64,000 nt of DNA from Treponema saccharophilum DSM 2985 (lineage in GTDB: Bacteria; Spirochaetota; Spirochaetia; Treponematales; Treponemataceae). The stretch spans positions 124,001 to 188,000 of the forward strand of contig NZ_AGRW01000054.1 in assembly GCF_000255555.1 (NCBI RefSeq), read 5' to 3'. The position numbers and the translations under genes are program-made. The notes beneath the pieces are model-generated. The model saw nothing but the letters and a program-made list of their open reading frames with translations, ran no database searches and was not told the DNA's origin. Below are positions 50,639 to 59,437 of the stretch, in pieces; position 1 is the stretch's first letter, and every line of letters starts with the position of its first letter.

Positions 50639-52429
50639 ATGGGATATAGGAAATGTCTGATATGTGGCGCCTATTTTGAAGGAATAAACGGCTTTTGCAA
50701 AGACGGATATGAAGGCTGGAGAGAGATTGGGAGAAAGCATACTGATGGGGTTTTTTGTTCCAGAGAGTGTTATGAAGAGTGGCGAGACACGAAATGGGAA
50801 AGAGAAAGAGCCGAAAAAGCTGCCGCCCGCGCAGCGGAAGCTGCCGAAGAGCGGGCGGAAGCTGCTGAACGACGGGCGGCAGAAGAAGCCGAGCGCAGAC
50901 GCAAGGAAGAAGAGCACGATAGGCTGCTTGCGCGGTGCGTGAACATCGACGGCGCATACTACAGTCAGGACAAGACCACGCTGATAGAGGTGGACAAAAT
51001 GACCCGCCGCCTTGTCGTGCCCGAAGGGGTGCTGGAGATTGCGGACAATGCGTGCAAAGAGTGCAAATCGCTTAAATCGGTAACGCTGCCCGAAAGCCTT
51101 GAGGAAATCGGGGAAGCGGCATTTTGTTTTTGTTCCGCGCTTACATCTGTAACAATCCCCAAGAATGTAAAGAAAATCGGCAGATGGGCATTCACGGGTA
51201 ACGAAGAAACCCCCTCTGGTCTTGAAGAAGTGACAATTGAGGACGGCTGCTCGGTAATCGGCCAGCAGATGTTTCAAAGCTGCACCTCACTCAAATCAAT
51301 CACGATTCCCGCAAGTGTTACGGAAATCGGCGCATACGCATTCGACGAATGTACTGCACTCAAATCAGTTACGCTTGCTGACGGATTGACGGCTCTTGGT
51401 TATGGAATGTTTGAGGGTTGCGAAGCGCTTGAATCAATCACCATTCCCGACGGCATTACGGAAATTCCAGACCACGCATTCGTCATGTGTACTGCACTGT
51501 CATCGGTAACGCTGCCCGAAAGCGTCAAGAAAATCGGCGAAGGGGCGTTCGGAGGCTGCACCGCGCTCACCTCGGTGGACGACCTGCTTCTGCATGTAGA
51601 AGAGGTTGGGGGCTATGCATTCGGGGAAACGGGCATTACCGAAGTAACGATTCCCGCAAATGTAAAACTGAGAGAATGGAAAAATGAAAAAAAGGATACC
51701 TATTACGGTGTTTTTGCTGAGTGTACCTCGCTCAAATCCGCAACGCTTGCCGAAGGCAGAAGGACGGGAGGTGGGCGACTGTTCAAAGGGTGCACGGCGC
51801 TTACTTCCGTTACGTTTCCCAGTACTTTTAAGGCATTGAACCGTGGTATCTTCCAGTCATGCACCGCACTTCAGTCGATTACGCTCCCAGAGAGCGCAAC
51901 AAAGATAGATTTTAACGCTTTTGATGGCTGTGCCAAGTTGCAGTCAATTTCAATTCCTGCGGGCGTTAGCGAAATCAAAGGCTCTGCATTCAACGACTGC
52001 AAGTCGCTCCGCTCCGTCGTTATCCCCAGCGGCGTTACGAAAATCGAAAAGAGCACGTTCAAGAACTGCACCGCGCTCGAAACGCTCACCATTCCCGCAA
52101 CGGTCAAAGAATTTGAGGAGCGGTGGCTTGAAGGCTGCACGGCGCTCAAAACGGTGAACGTGGAGGGCGAAGGCTTTTCAAGCGAAGCCGCCTCCGCGCT
52201 CCGCACCTACCTTGAAGACGAGTTCGGCAAAGGCACGGTCAAGCTGGGCGGCTCCGGCGTGGGCGCGGGCGCACTGCTCGGGAAGCTCGGCGGTGCGGCT
52301 GGCGGGGCTAAGAACGCTGCGGGCAGCCTTGCGCAGAACGAGAATGTGCAGAACGTAGTGAACGAGGCAAAAGATGCTTTCAAAAAGGCATTCGGCGGCT
52401 TCGGCGGCTTGTTCGGCAGGAAAAAATAA
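50639..52429 (+). CDS. Zinc-site leucine-rich-repeat protein with coiled coil (LRR 4)
   Basis: The 596 residues start with KCLICGAYF and VFCSRECYEEW, a CxxC/CxxxC zinc site. An Arg/Glu/Ala coiled coil follows (AAARAAEAAEERAEAAERRA), then NIDGAYYSQDKTTLIEVDKM, as in LRR 3. About 15 BspA-type repeats (SVTLPESVKKIGEGAFGGCT) and a Gly/Ala-rich tail with FKKAFGGFGGLFGRKK complete it. No signal peptide or membrane helix is seen. It shares the N-terminal plan of LRR 3 but lacks its membrane and outer domain. Confidence 0.8.
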   Translation: MGYRKCLICGAYFEGINGFCKDGYEGWREIGRKHTDGVFCSRECYEEWRDTKWERERAEKAAARAAEAAEERAEAAERRAAEEAERRRKEEEHDRLLARCVNIDGAYYSQDKTTLIEVDKMTRRLVVPEGVLEIADNACKECKSLKSVTLPESLEEIGEAAFCFCSALTSVTIPKNVKKIGRWAFTGNEETPSGLEEVTIEDGCSVIGQQMFQSCTSLKSITIPASVTEIGAYAFDECTALKSVTLADGLTALGYGMFEGCEALESITIPDGITEIPDHAFVMCTALSSVTLPESVKKIGEGAFGGCTALTSVDDLLLHVEEVGGYAFGETGITEVTIPANVKLREWKNEKKDTYYGVFAECTSLKSATLAEGRRTGGGRLFKGCTALTSVTFPSTFKALNRGIFQSCTALQSITLPESATKIDFNAFDGCAKLQSISIPAGVSEIKGSAFNDCKSLRSVVIPSGVTKIEKSTFKNCTALETLTIPATVKEFEERWLEGCTALKTVNVEGEGFSSEAASALRTYLEDEFGKGTVKLGGSGVGAGALLGKLGGAAGGAKNAAGSLAQNENVQNVVNEAKDAFKKAFGGFGGLFGRKK

Positions 52430-52478
52430 CAGCATCGCCCCGCGAAAAGGAACGCGGGGCATATAGGAGAAATGAATT

Positions 52479-52938
52479 ATGGCAGTTGAATGGGGAACAT
52501 GTGAGTATTGCAAGCGGTATCGCCCGCTACTTCCCCGACGGAAGCGCGTATTACGACCTGAGCGATGACGGCACTGCTTCAATCGGTCGCCCCAAAGAGG
52601 GCGCGGCTTTCAACGCGGCACAGGCAACCGAGGTCATCGGAAAGACGTTCAGCGGCAAATGGAGCGACAAGTTCACGGCGACGGTAACGTTCGGCAAGGA
52701 CGGCAGGGCGAGCGTGCTCTTCAGCGACGGCGACAAAGCCAGCGGCGCGTACATCGCAAGCGACGAGGACAACATGGTGCTCTACAACCACAAGGACGCG
52801 GGCGTGTGGCACACGTTCACCTACAGCGACGACGATAGCGGCGTGAGGTTCGAGCGCATGTACACGTACAAAGGCACAAAAGGCAAGTTCCGCACCTACC
52901 TGCGCACCGACACCCACGACGACTGGAAAAAGAAGTAG
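52479..52938 (+). pseudogene. Internally deleted relative of LRR 3
   Basis: ATG 52479 after TAGGAG starts MAVEWGTCEYCKRYRP, a zinc-site N-terminus. About 45 bp later the sequence switches to the last domain of LRR 3, but in a different phase: FPDGSAYYDLSDDGTASIGR, IGKTFSGKWSDKFTATVTFG, ending TDTHDDWKKK at 52938. The coiled coil, all repeats and the membrane helix are gone. The frame carrying the C-terminal domain has only a TTG (52486) and no ribosome site. Confidence 0.75.
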
Positions 52939-52940
52939 CC

Positions 52941-53033
52941 ATGAAAGACAGCGACAAGCAGGGCACAATCTGCATAATAATCATACTCGCCATGCTTGCC
53001 GTAGTCTTCGCCGTCAACACGGCGGCTTTCTGA
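52941..53033 (+). CDS. 30-residue single-pass membrane peptide
   Basis: The frame MKDSDKQGTICIIIILAMLA continues VVFAVNTAAF and stops before the terminator at 53041. It is a hydrophilic head with one membrane helix, starting 2 bp after the remnant gene, without a clear ribosome site. It may be translated by coupling. The function is unknown. Confidence 0.4.
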   Translation: MKDSDKQGTICIIIILAMLAVVFAVNTAAF

Positions 53034-53040
53034 GTCTCCA

Positions 53041-53075
53041 AAGCGGGTTTGCTGAAACGGCAGCCCGCTTTTTTT
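53041..53075 (+). terminator. Intrinsic terminator at the end of the LRR region
   Basis: AAGCGGG pairs with CCCGCTT around GCTGAAACGGC, followed by T. It closely matches the terminator after LRR 3 (45177-45211), which fits duplication of the 3' end of that gene. Confidence 0.85.
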
Positions 53076-53145
53076 GCGCCCGCCTGAAAAACCGCTGCCG
53101 GATTCCGGGATGAGATGGCGCGGCAAATGTGCTATAATCATCGCA

Positions 53146-53790
53146 ATGAATAAAGTTCTCGCGTCATTCTTTCCTTCTCTTGCGCTTTTTTCCGCGTTGT
53201 TTATCGTCTCCTGCTCGCAGCCGGAATCTCCCGTGGCCGATACGGGGGGCGGGGGGACGTTGCGCGCTCGCGTCGACGGGATTCTCGGGACATTCGAATG
53301 GGCGGACGAGCTTGAGCCGGGGAGGCTGACGGAGAATGTCTCGTTCGGGAATGTGTCGAGCCGCGTCAGGATGTCGAACGCCGCCGCCATCGCGGAGCTT
53401 CCGTCCGATGGTGCCGTCCCCGAAATTGTTCCGGCGGTTCCCGGGTTCGCCGCGCTCGACCTGTCGGGCATCCCGCGCGCGCTTATGGATTCCGCGGTGA
53501 AATTCTTCTCGGGGTTGTCCGGCGGCGGCGACGTCGATTCGTTCATGGCGTCGGGATGCCTGTTCTCGCTCGCGCTTTTCTATGAGGACGGGTGGGACGG
53601 CGGGTACGGCTCCTTCGTAATCGGCAGGGCGGACGCGGCGCAGGCGTCGTTCGAGATTCCCGTCCGCTTCTTTTCCGGGGATGACCTTTCCGGAACGTGC
53701 GATGACGTCCGCACCTCGTGGATACTGGAGGGGAATTCCTGGAAGGTTGACGGGATAAGGAGGGAAGGCAGTGTCGGCGGAGCTGAGTGA
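53146..53790 (+). CDS. Lipoprotein of unknown function
   Basis: From ATG 53146 this 214-residue protein has a lipoprotein signal (SLALFSALFIVSCSQ, lipobox IVSC). TATAAT at 53133-53138 ends 7 bases before the start and there is no ribosome site, so the mRNA is probably leaderless. The mature part is Asp/Gly-rich with no known domain. Its stop overlaps the next gene by 20 bp. It probably works at the outer or inner membrane surface. Confidence 0.75.
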   Translation: MNKVLASFFPSLALFSALFIVSCSQPESPVADTGGGGTLRARVDGILGTFEWADELEPGRLTENVSFGNVSSRVRMSNAAAIAELPSDGAVPEIVPAVPGFAALDLSGIPRALMDSAVKFFSGLSGGGDVDSFMASGCLFSLALFYEDGWDGGYGSFVIGRADAAQASFEIPVRFFSGDDLSGTCDDVRTSWILEGNSWKVDGIRREGSVGGAE

Positions 53791-54652
53791 GATTGAGAGG
53801 AACATCGTCTTCGACTACCTGATTCGCGGGCGCGTTCCCGTGGAGATTTGCTCCCGTTCGGGAAAATGCGCGACGGTGATGTCGGACAAGTTCTCCATCG
53901 CGGAGAAAAACGTCATGGTCCTGCTCGCGCCGCCCGATGACGTCGTGTCGATGGCGGGGAGCGGCGTGTCCGTCCGGTTCTCCTACATGGGCGTCGCGCT
54001 TTCCTTCTGCGCCGAGATGCGCATGGTCGAAGGCGGTGTCTCGTTCGTCGTGCCGCCCGTCGTCACGCGGGAAGCGGGGCGCGACGGCGGCGCGGACGGG
54101 AAGGAAAGCCCGTTCTCCGTCCTGCTGTTCTACGAGTCGCCGTCCGTCTCCGATGACGGGACGGAATTCGTCAACAAGAGGGACGTCGAGTGCGCCGTCC
54201 GGAGCGACTACGGCCCGCTCAATTCGCCGTCGTGGGCTGACATGCCGGAGGAGATGAAGGAGCGCGCGTCGGGAATCATCCGCGACACGGTGCGCGACAT
54301 GGACGGCGGCATTCCGCACTCATCGCGCCCGAACAGGATGTTCCTCATCCCCGCCGTGAGATATGCGCTCGAATCTTCCCCGCCCCCGGAAATTCCCGAG
54401 GTCGTTTTCCTGAACCATGAGCGCATAGTCCTCGGCGTCTCCGACAGCTTTCCTGCCGGAGAGGGCGACGAATTCGCCGCGTGGATTTCGTTCCCGATGA
54501 AACGCCCGCTGAACGAGCGGAAAGTGTACGTGTCGTTCCTCGTCGAGCGGATTGTCGCCTCAGGATGCCGCCGAGCTCTTGTGGGGCGGTTCTCCTCGAT
54601 AAAGCTTGAGGACATCCGCTTCCTTTACGAATTCTCCTGCGGCAAATCCTGA
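53771..54652 (+). CDS. Protein of unknown function, possibly PilZ-related
   Basis: This 293-residue protein starts with GTG 53771 after GGAGGGAAG, inside the end of the lipoprotein gene. The beginning (LIRGRVPVEICSRSGKCATV) and the middle (VSVRFSYMGVALSFCAEMRM) look like the six-stranded barrels of spirochaete PilZ-type proteins, but the RxxxR and DxSxxG motifs are not clear. The end is KLEDIRFLYEF. The gene overlaps the convergent AI-2E gene by 28 bp. Confidence 0.55.
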   Translation: MSAELSEIERNIVFDYLIRGRVPVEICSRSGKCATVMSDKFSIAEKNVMVLLAPPDDVVSMAGSGVSVRFSYMGVALSFCAEMRMVEGGVSFVVPPVVTREAGRDGGADGKESPFSVLLFYESPSVSDDGTEFVNKRDVECAVRSDYGPLNSPSWADMPEEMKERASGIIRDTVRDMDGGIPHSSRPNRMFLIPAVRYALESSPPPEIPEVVFLNHERIVLGVSDSFPAGEGDEFAAWISFPMKRPLNERKVYVSFLVERIVASGCRRALVGRFSSIKLEDIRFLYEFSCGKS

Positions 54653-55749
54653 GCGCGCGGCTTCTGCCCGAGGAAAATCGCGAGCGGATGGAGGAACGAT
54701 ATGTTCTCGCAGATGATTTTGACGATGACGGTCAGAGGAATCGCGAGCAGCAGCCCGAGGAATCCCCAGAGCCATCCCCAGAGCGAGAGGCTGACGAGTA
54801 TGACGAACGGCGATAGCCCGAGGTCGTTCCCCTCGATGCGCGGCTCGATGATGTTCCCGATGATGAAGTTCGTCGCAATCGTGAGGGACGCGACCATTAT
54901 GATGGGGAAGGGCGACGGGTAGAACTGGATGAGCGCGAAAAGCGACGTCGCCGCGCACGAGATTATCGAGCCGAACGTCGGGATGAAATTCATGACGAAC
55001 GCGAAGAATCCCCACACCGCCGCGAAATCGACGGAGAACGCCCGGCATATTATCGCGACGATTGTTCCAGTCGCGAGCGATATCACGAATTTAATCGAGA
55101 TGTACCGCGTCGTCTCGGAAATCGTGTTCTTCAGGATTGTCCGCACCTTCCCGCGGTATTTTTCCCCGAACGCCGAGCCGATTTTCATCTGCGTGACCTT
55201 CATCTCCGCGATGAGGAAAATCGAGAGCAGCACGACGAGGAACGTCGATTTCGTGAACGTGAAGATTATCCCGGTGAATTCGAGCGCGACTTTCTTTAGC
55301 GCCGCCGAAAGGTTCAGCGCGCTGCTTATGTTCTCGAAAAGCGTCTGCTCCTCGTCGAAATTCAGGAAAATCATGAACTTGGAATTCTTGTTCTCGCGGA
55401 GGGACTCGGAAATGGCGCGGTGTATGTCCGAGAATTTCGCCTCGTAGTCGGGTATCGAGGCGAATATCGACTTGAGGCTCGCCGAGAGGATGTTCCCGAT
55501 TCCGAGGAAGACGCCGAAGAACAGGATGTAGACGATTGCCGTCCCGCACCACCACGGAATATGGAGAGTCCTGTTCATCTTCTTTATGAGCGGGTAGAAG
55601 ACGAACGTCAAAAGGACTGACATCACCACAGGCTTTATCACGCCCTGCATCAGCTTGAGGAGCGCGCCCCCGACGATGATGCAAATGAAAAGAAGAAGGA
55701 AGAAAATCGCCTTCATCCAACGGTTGTCCGGTCTGTTTTGTGCCGTCAT
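54625..55749 (-). CDS. AI-2E family permease
   Basis: This 374-residue protein starts at ATG 55749, preceded by GGGAGAC. It has about eight membrane segments (WMKAIFFLLLFICIIVGGAL, PVVMSVLLTFVFYPLIKK, LVVLLSIFLIAEM) and the family ending (VILVSLSLWGWLWGFLGLLL AIPLTVIV, in two parts). The family includes TqsA and the YtvI/PerM-like proteins, and substrates vary between quorum signals and ions. The substrate is unknown here. A 10-codon longer frame (to 55779) begins in the terminator and is unlikely. Confidence 0.85.
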   Translation of the reverse strand: MTAQNRPDNRWMKAIFFLLLFICIIVGGALLKLMQGVIKPVVMSVLLTFVFYPLIKKMNRTLHIPWWCGTAIVYILFFGVFLGIGNILSASLKSIFASIPDYEAKFSDIHRAISESLRENKNSKFMIFLNFDEEQTLFENISSALNLSAALKKVALEFTGIIFTFTKSTFLVVLLSIFLIAEMKVTQMKIGSAFGEKYRGKVRTILKNTISETTRYISIKFVISLATGTIVAIICRAFSVDFAAVWGFFAFVMNFIPTFGSIISCAATSLFALIQFYPSPFPIIMVASLTIATNFIIGNIIEPRIEGNDLGLSPFVILVSLSLWGWLWGFLGLLLAIPLTVIVKIICENISFLHPLAIFLGQKPRAQDLPQENS

Positions 55750-55760
55750 TTTGTCTCCCA

Positions 55761-55842
55761 AAAAAAAGCCCGCCGTCATCGCTGTTCTGGCGCTGTGCCT
55801 TCCGGGAAGCCGAAGCTGCCCGGATGTCGATGAACCGGCGGG
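55761..55842 (-). terminator. Intrinsic terminator of serS
   Basis: On the minus strand CCCGCCG (55836-55842) pairs with CGGCGGG (55769-55775) around an inner TCCGGG/CCCGGA hairpin, and eight T follow. It separates serS from the AI-2E gene. Confidence 0.7.
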
Positions 55843-55851
55843 AATCTGGAC

Positions 55852-57180
55852 TTATTTCTTTGATGAATGGTAAACGACGTCTTTCTTCGCCGTTTTCGGG
55901 CCGATTTTGTCGAAGCCGCACATCGGGCGGAGGACTTCCGGTATCGTTATCGAGCCGTCCTCGTTCTGGTAGTTCTCGATTATCGCGAGCATCGCGCGCC
56001 CGACGGCGATTGCCGTTCCGTTGAGCATGTGGACGTACTTGTTCTTTCCGTCGTCGTCGTGGAACTTCACGTTCAGGCGGCGTGCCTGGAAGTCGGTGCA
56101 GTTCGACGTCGATGTGACCTCGCCGTAGTCGCCGTCGGGATGCTCCTCGTTCGCGCGTCCGGGCATCCATGCCTCAAGGTCCCATTTCCTGTAGGCGGGG
56201 GCTCCGAGGTCGCCCGTGCACGTGTCGACGACGTGGAACGGAATGCCGAGCCCCTCGAAAATCTCCTCCTCGATAAGGCGGAGCTTCTCGTGGATTTCGT
56301 CCGACTGCTCGGGGAGGCAGTACACGAACATCTCGACTTTGTCGAACTGGTGGACGCGGTACAATCCCTTCGAGAACTGTCCCGCGCCGCCCGCCTCGCG
56401 CCTGAAGCAGTGCGAAAGACCGCAATAGTAGAGCGGGAGCGCTTCCTTCGCGAGAATCTCGCCTGAATGGAATCCTCCGAGCGTGATTTCCGCCGTCGCG
56501 ACGAGGCACGTTCCCTCCTCCTCGATTGCGTACACGTTCGACTCGTTTCCGCGCGGGTTGAAGCCGATTCCCTTGAGAATGTCTTCCTTCGCGACGTCAG
56601 GCGTGATGAACGGCGTGAATCCGTGCTTCCTGAGGATGTTGAGCGCGTACATGATGAGCGCCTCCTCGAGGAAAACCGCCTCGTTCTTGAGGTAGTAGAA
56701 TTTCGGGCCGGAGACTTTCGTTCCGCGCTCGAAGTCGATTATGTCGAGCTCCTCGCCGAGCTGCACGTGGTCCTTCGGCTTGAAGCCGAATTTTCTCGGC
56801 GTTCCGACCTTCTTGACCTCGAGGTTCTCCGTGTCGAGCTTGCCTATGGGCGTCTCGGGGTGCGCCATGTTCGGAATCTGTCTTCCCGCCTCGTCGAGCT
56901 TTGCCTCGCACTCGGAAAGCTCCTTCTCCGCGGTGGCGACGGCTTCCTTTATCTGCTTTCCCTCGTCGATGTACTTCTGCCGCTCCTCCGGAGTGAGCTT
57001 CTGCTTCATGGCGGCCGCGTTCGCGTTGCGCTTCTGCTGGAGTTCCTGGAGTTTTGTTGCGAGCGATGTGCGCTCGTCGAAGAGGCGGACGACCAAATCA
57101 GCGTCCGCGTTCATGTTGCGGTTTACGATGTTCTGCTTAACCGCCTCAAGGTTTTCTTTGATGAACCTGTAATCAAGCAT
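55852..57180 (-). CDS. serS: Seryl-tRNA synthetase
   Basis: This 442-residue class II synthetase charges tRNA-Ser. The N-terminal coiled-coil arm is visible (TSLATKLQELQQKRNANAAA). The catalytic core has motif 2 (CFRREAGGAGQFSKGLYRVH QFDKVE, in two parts), TAEITL, CTGDLGAPAYRKWDLEAWMP and motif 3 (NGTAIAVGRAMLAIIENYQN). The length is normal. It is a single-copy housekeeping gene with its own terminator. Confidence 0.97.
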   Translation of the reverse strand: MLDYRFIKENLEAVKQNIVNRNMNADADLVVRLFDERTSLATKLQELQQKRNANAAAMKQKLTPEERQKYIDEGKQIKEAVATAEKELSECEAKLDEAGRQIPNMAHPETPIGKLDTENLEVKKVGTPRKFGFKPKDHVQLGEELDIIDFERGTKVSGPKFYYLKNEAVFLEEALIMYALNILRKHGFTPFITPDVAKEDILKGIGFNPRGNESNVYAIEEEGTCLVATAEITLGGFHSGEILAKEALPLYYCGLSHCFRREAGGAGQFSKGLYRVHQFDKVEMFVYCLPEQSDEIHEKLRLIEEEIFEGLGIPFHVVDTCTGDLGAPAYRKWDLEAWMPGRANEEHPDGDYGEVTSTSNCTDFQARRLNVKFHDDDGKNKYVHMLNGTAIAVGRAMLAIIENYQNEDGSITIPEVLRPMCGFDKIGPKTAKKDVVYHSSKK

Positions 57181-57224
57181 TTTTCTGCTCCTGCTTTGTA
57201 TTTTTTCCCGTTGGGGGGATAGTG

Positions 57225-57947
57225 CTATTTAAGCTCGTATATTGCGTCGACGGATACGGTCAGCGTCGATTTTCCCGCCTGGACCGGTGTCGATGCTTCC
57301 TCGACGGTTATTCCGTCCGCCATCATCGCGTTCGCGACGAGTGAGACGCTCCGCCTGTTCGCGAAATCCTGCTGCTCGTCGATTCTCAGCACCTTGCCGA
57401 GCTTCGCCCCGCTCGTTCCCGCGATGAGCTGCGCGGCTTCCTGCGCCTGCTGGACGGCTATCGTCCTCGCCTGCTTGAGCGCGATTGACGTGTCCGAAAT
57501 CCCGTACTGCAGGGAGGAGAGCTGGTTCGCGCCGGAGCTAAGCGCCGTGTCGATTATGTTGCTGACGATTCCGACGTCCTTCACCAGAATCTGAATCTGG
57601 TTCGTGATGCGGTAGTCGTCCATTATCTGCTTCCCGCCCTCGAAATGCGATTCCTGGAAGACGGAGAAATTCTCGGTCGTGACGCAGTCCTTCGCGATTC
57701 CCGCCCTCAGGACGGAGCTTCTGACTGCCGCCATCTTCACCGCGTTCTCGTTCGCCGCCGTCGCGACGTTCGGGCCTCTCGTTATCACCGACAGGACGAG
57801 CGTCGCGTTGTCCGCGTCGATTGAGACGGAGCCTGTTCCGTGCACGCTGACTGTCCGCGTGCTGTAGTCCACGTTCTTGTATGAACACGATGAGATGAGC
57901 GGCGCGAGGAGTGCGGCCGCCATGATTCCTGTGCGGATTTTTTTCAT
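57225..57947 (-). CDS. SIMPL-domain (DUF541) lipoprotein
   Basis: From ATG 57947 this 240-residue protein has a lipoprotein signal (MAAALLAPLISSCS). It has the SIMPL/DUF541 pattern (VSVHGTGSVSIDADNATLVL, DYRITNQIQILVKDVGIVSN, ALKQARTIAVQQAQEAAQLI). The longer frame to 58100 overlaps the upstream gene and lacks a start signal. Family members (BP26-like) form channel-like periplasmic oligomers with a poorly known role. It is the last gene of a three-gene operon with 5 bp spacing. Confidence 0.85.
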   Translation of the reverse strand: MKKIRTGIMAAALLAPLISSCSYKNVDYSTRTVSVHGTGSVSIDADNATLVLSVITRGPNVATAANENAVKMAAVRSSVLRAGIAKDCVTTENFSVFQESHFEGGKQIMDDYRITNQIQILVKDVGIVSNIIDTALSSGANQLSSLQYGISDTSIALKQARTIAVQQAQEAAQLIAGTSGAKLGKVLRIDEQQDFANRRSVSLVANAMMADGITVEEASTPVQAGKSTLTVSVDAIYELK

Positions 57948-57952
57948 TTTCC

Positions 57953-59437
57953 TTACCTTATGTCTATGTAGAATCTTTTCAGGTATATGAGCCGCTGGTT
58001 CGCCTGTTTCCAGAGCGTGCTCAGCGGATAGTTCTTGACCAGCGATTCGTAGGAGTCGATTGCCGCGGCGATGTTCCGCTCGTTCGAGTCTGCCTCCCAT
58101 ATCGAGCCGAGGAGGAAAAGCGTCTCGTCCGTGTCCTCGTCGGCGGATTCGAGGTACGTCTGGGCGTAGTCGAGCGCGGCGGCATAGTCCTTCGCCTCGA
58201 ACGCCTTCCGCGCCTTGTCGAGCATGTTCCCGCCCTCGTCTGCTTCTTTCTCGCCGCCTGTCTCCGTCACGTTCGTGAAATTTCCCTCGGGGCGCGGCTG
58301 TACGGCATCGTCCGTTTTTGCGGGCTGCTCTGCTTCGGGGCGCTCTCCCATCTTGATGTTCGTTTTCGTGCCGTCGTCGCCCGTGCTTGTCGGGGTCGGC
58401 TCCTTCTCCGTTTCGGCCGCGCTTTCACGCTCGTCATACGGGACGTCGCCCGCAGCGGGATTTTCCTTGACGGGTGAAAGCCCCGTGGCGGACGATGCGA
58501 TGCTTTCCTGCTTCCGCTCCCTGCTCGGGCGCTCCGGGATGTAGTCCGCGTACAGGGGGGCTGCTATGCGCGCGTTCTTCTCCTTTCCCGTTGCCTGCTC
58601 CGCCGATATCGTCACCTGGAGGTAATCGTCGATGAATTCACCCGTGAGCGTGTCGTTCTTGTAGAAGTGCAGCAGCGTCTCGCCGGCTTTCTTCGAGCGC
58701 AGCGTGAACGACGTGTCGCCCTTTCCGAGCTTCCTTCCGAAGAAAACGACGTGGGATTCGATGTCATCGTTTCCGTCAGCGCTGCTTTCCCCGATGTATG
58801 CCCAGCCTTTTCCGGGGTAGGTGACCTCAAGGTACTGGTTGCTCTTGAGCGATACTGCCCTCGACGGCGTTATCGCCCTTTCCGGCGCTTCCTCTTCCGC
58901 GTCTTCTTCCTGTCCGTCGGCCATTGCCGTCTCAGCCGGGTTTTCCGGCCGGAGTTCGTCCCTGTTTTCGCTTTCCGCGGTTTTGTCCGAGGCTATCTCC
59001 TCCGACGAATCCTCGTCCGCGCCGTTCCCGTCTTCCGCTGTGGATTCCGGCCCGCTTTTCCTGACCGTCCTTATGGAGCCGTCGTACTGTCCGGCGTATT
59101 CCTCGATTTTCTTCCCGTCACCGTTTTCCCCGCCGGCTTCCGGTGGGGCGGGCGGCTCCGCCATGTCCGGGTTCGCGTCCTCTGCCGCGACTAGCTCCGG
59201 TTTTTCCTCGGTGTCTTCCCGTTCCGGCTCCTGCTTCTGTTCGGCAGTCTCCGTTTTCCGCTCGCCTCTCGACGGGGATGTCGACGTGTTGACGGTGAAT
59301 TCGGAGTCTTTCTTGAGGGAGACCTCGGTCGCGTTTTTCAGCTCCGGATGCTCGTTGAGCGCCGCCGCGTTCGTGGCGCATGCGGTGAGCGCAAGGACTC
59401 CCGAAATGGTCGTGAGCAGTTTCCTCGTTTTTTTCAT
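57953..59437 (-). CDS. Lipoprotein with acidic linker and C-terminal TPR repeats
   Basis: This 494-residue protein has a lipobox in LALTACATN and long Glu/Pro-rich disordered parts. A central beta domain includes SLKSNQYLEVTYPGKGWAYI and TSFTLRSKKAGETLLHFYKN. C-terminal TPR-like repeats include ARKAFEAKDYAAALDYAQTY. TPR lipoproteins act as scaffolds in the periplasm. The start overlaps the previous stop as ATGA. The function is unknown. Confidence 0.75.
   Translation of the reverse strand: MKKTRKLLTTISGVLALTACATNAAALNEHPELKNATEVSLKKDSEFTVNTSTSPSRGERKTETAEQKQEPEREDTEEKPELVAAEDANPDMAEPPAPPEAGGENGDGKKIEEYAGQYDGSIRTVRKSGPESTAEDGNGADEDSSEEIASDKTAESENRDELRPENPAETAMADGQEEDAEEEAPERAITPSRAVSLKSNQYLEVTYPGKGWAYIGESSADGNDDIESHVVFFGRKLGKGDTSFTLRSKKAGETLLHFYKNDTLTGEFIDDYLQVTISAEQATGKEKNARIAAPLYADYIPERPSRERKQESIASSATGLSPVKENPAAGDVPYDERESAAETEKEPTPTSTGDDGTKTNIKMGERPEAEQPAKTDDAVQPRPEGNFTNVTETGGEKEADEGGNMLDKARKAFEAKDYAAALDYAQTYLESADEDTDETLFLLGSIWEADSNERNIAAAIDSYESLVKNYPLSTLWKQANQRLIYLKRFYIDIR

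Noticed and set aside
39476-52938. Integron cassette array
   Set aside because: Gene-hairpin-gene order suggested it, but no integrase gene and no RYYYAAC/GTTRRRY core sites were found.
55091-56170. Minus-strand frame across the AI-2E and serS genes
   Set aside because: It crosses two real genes and a terminator, and its Arg-rich composition is typical of a shadow frame.
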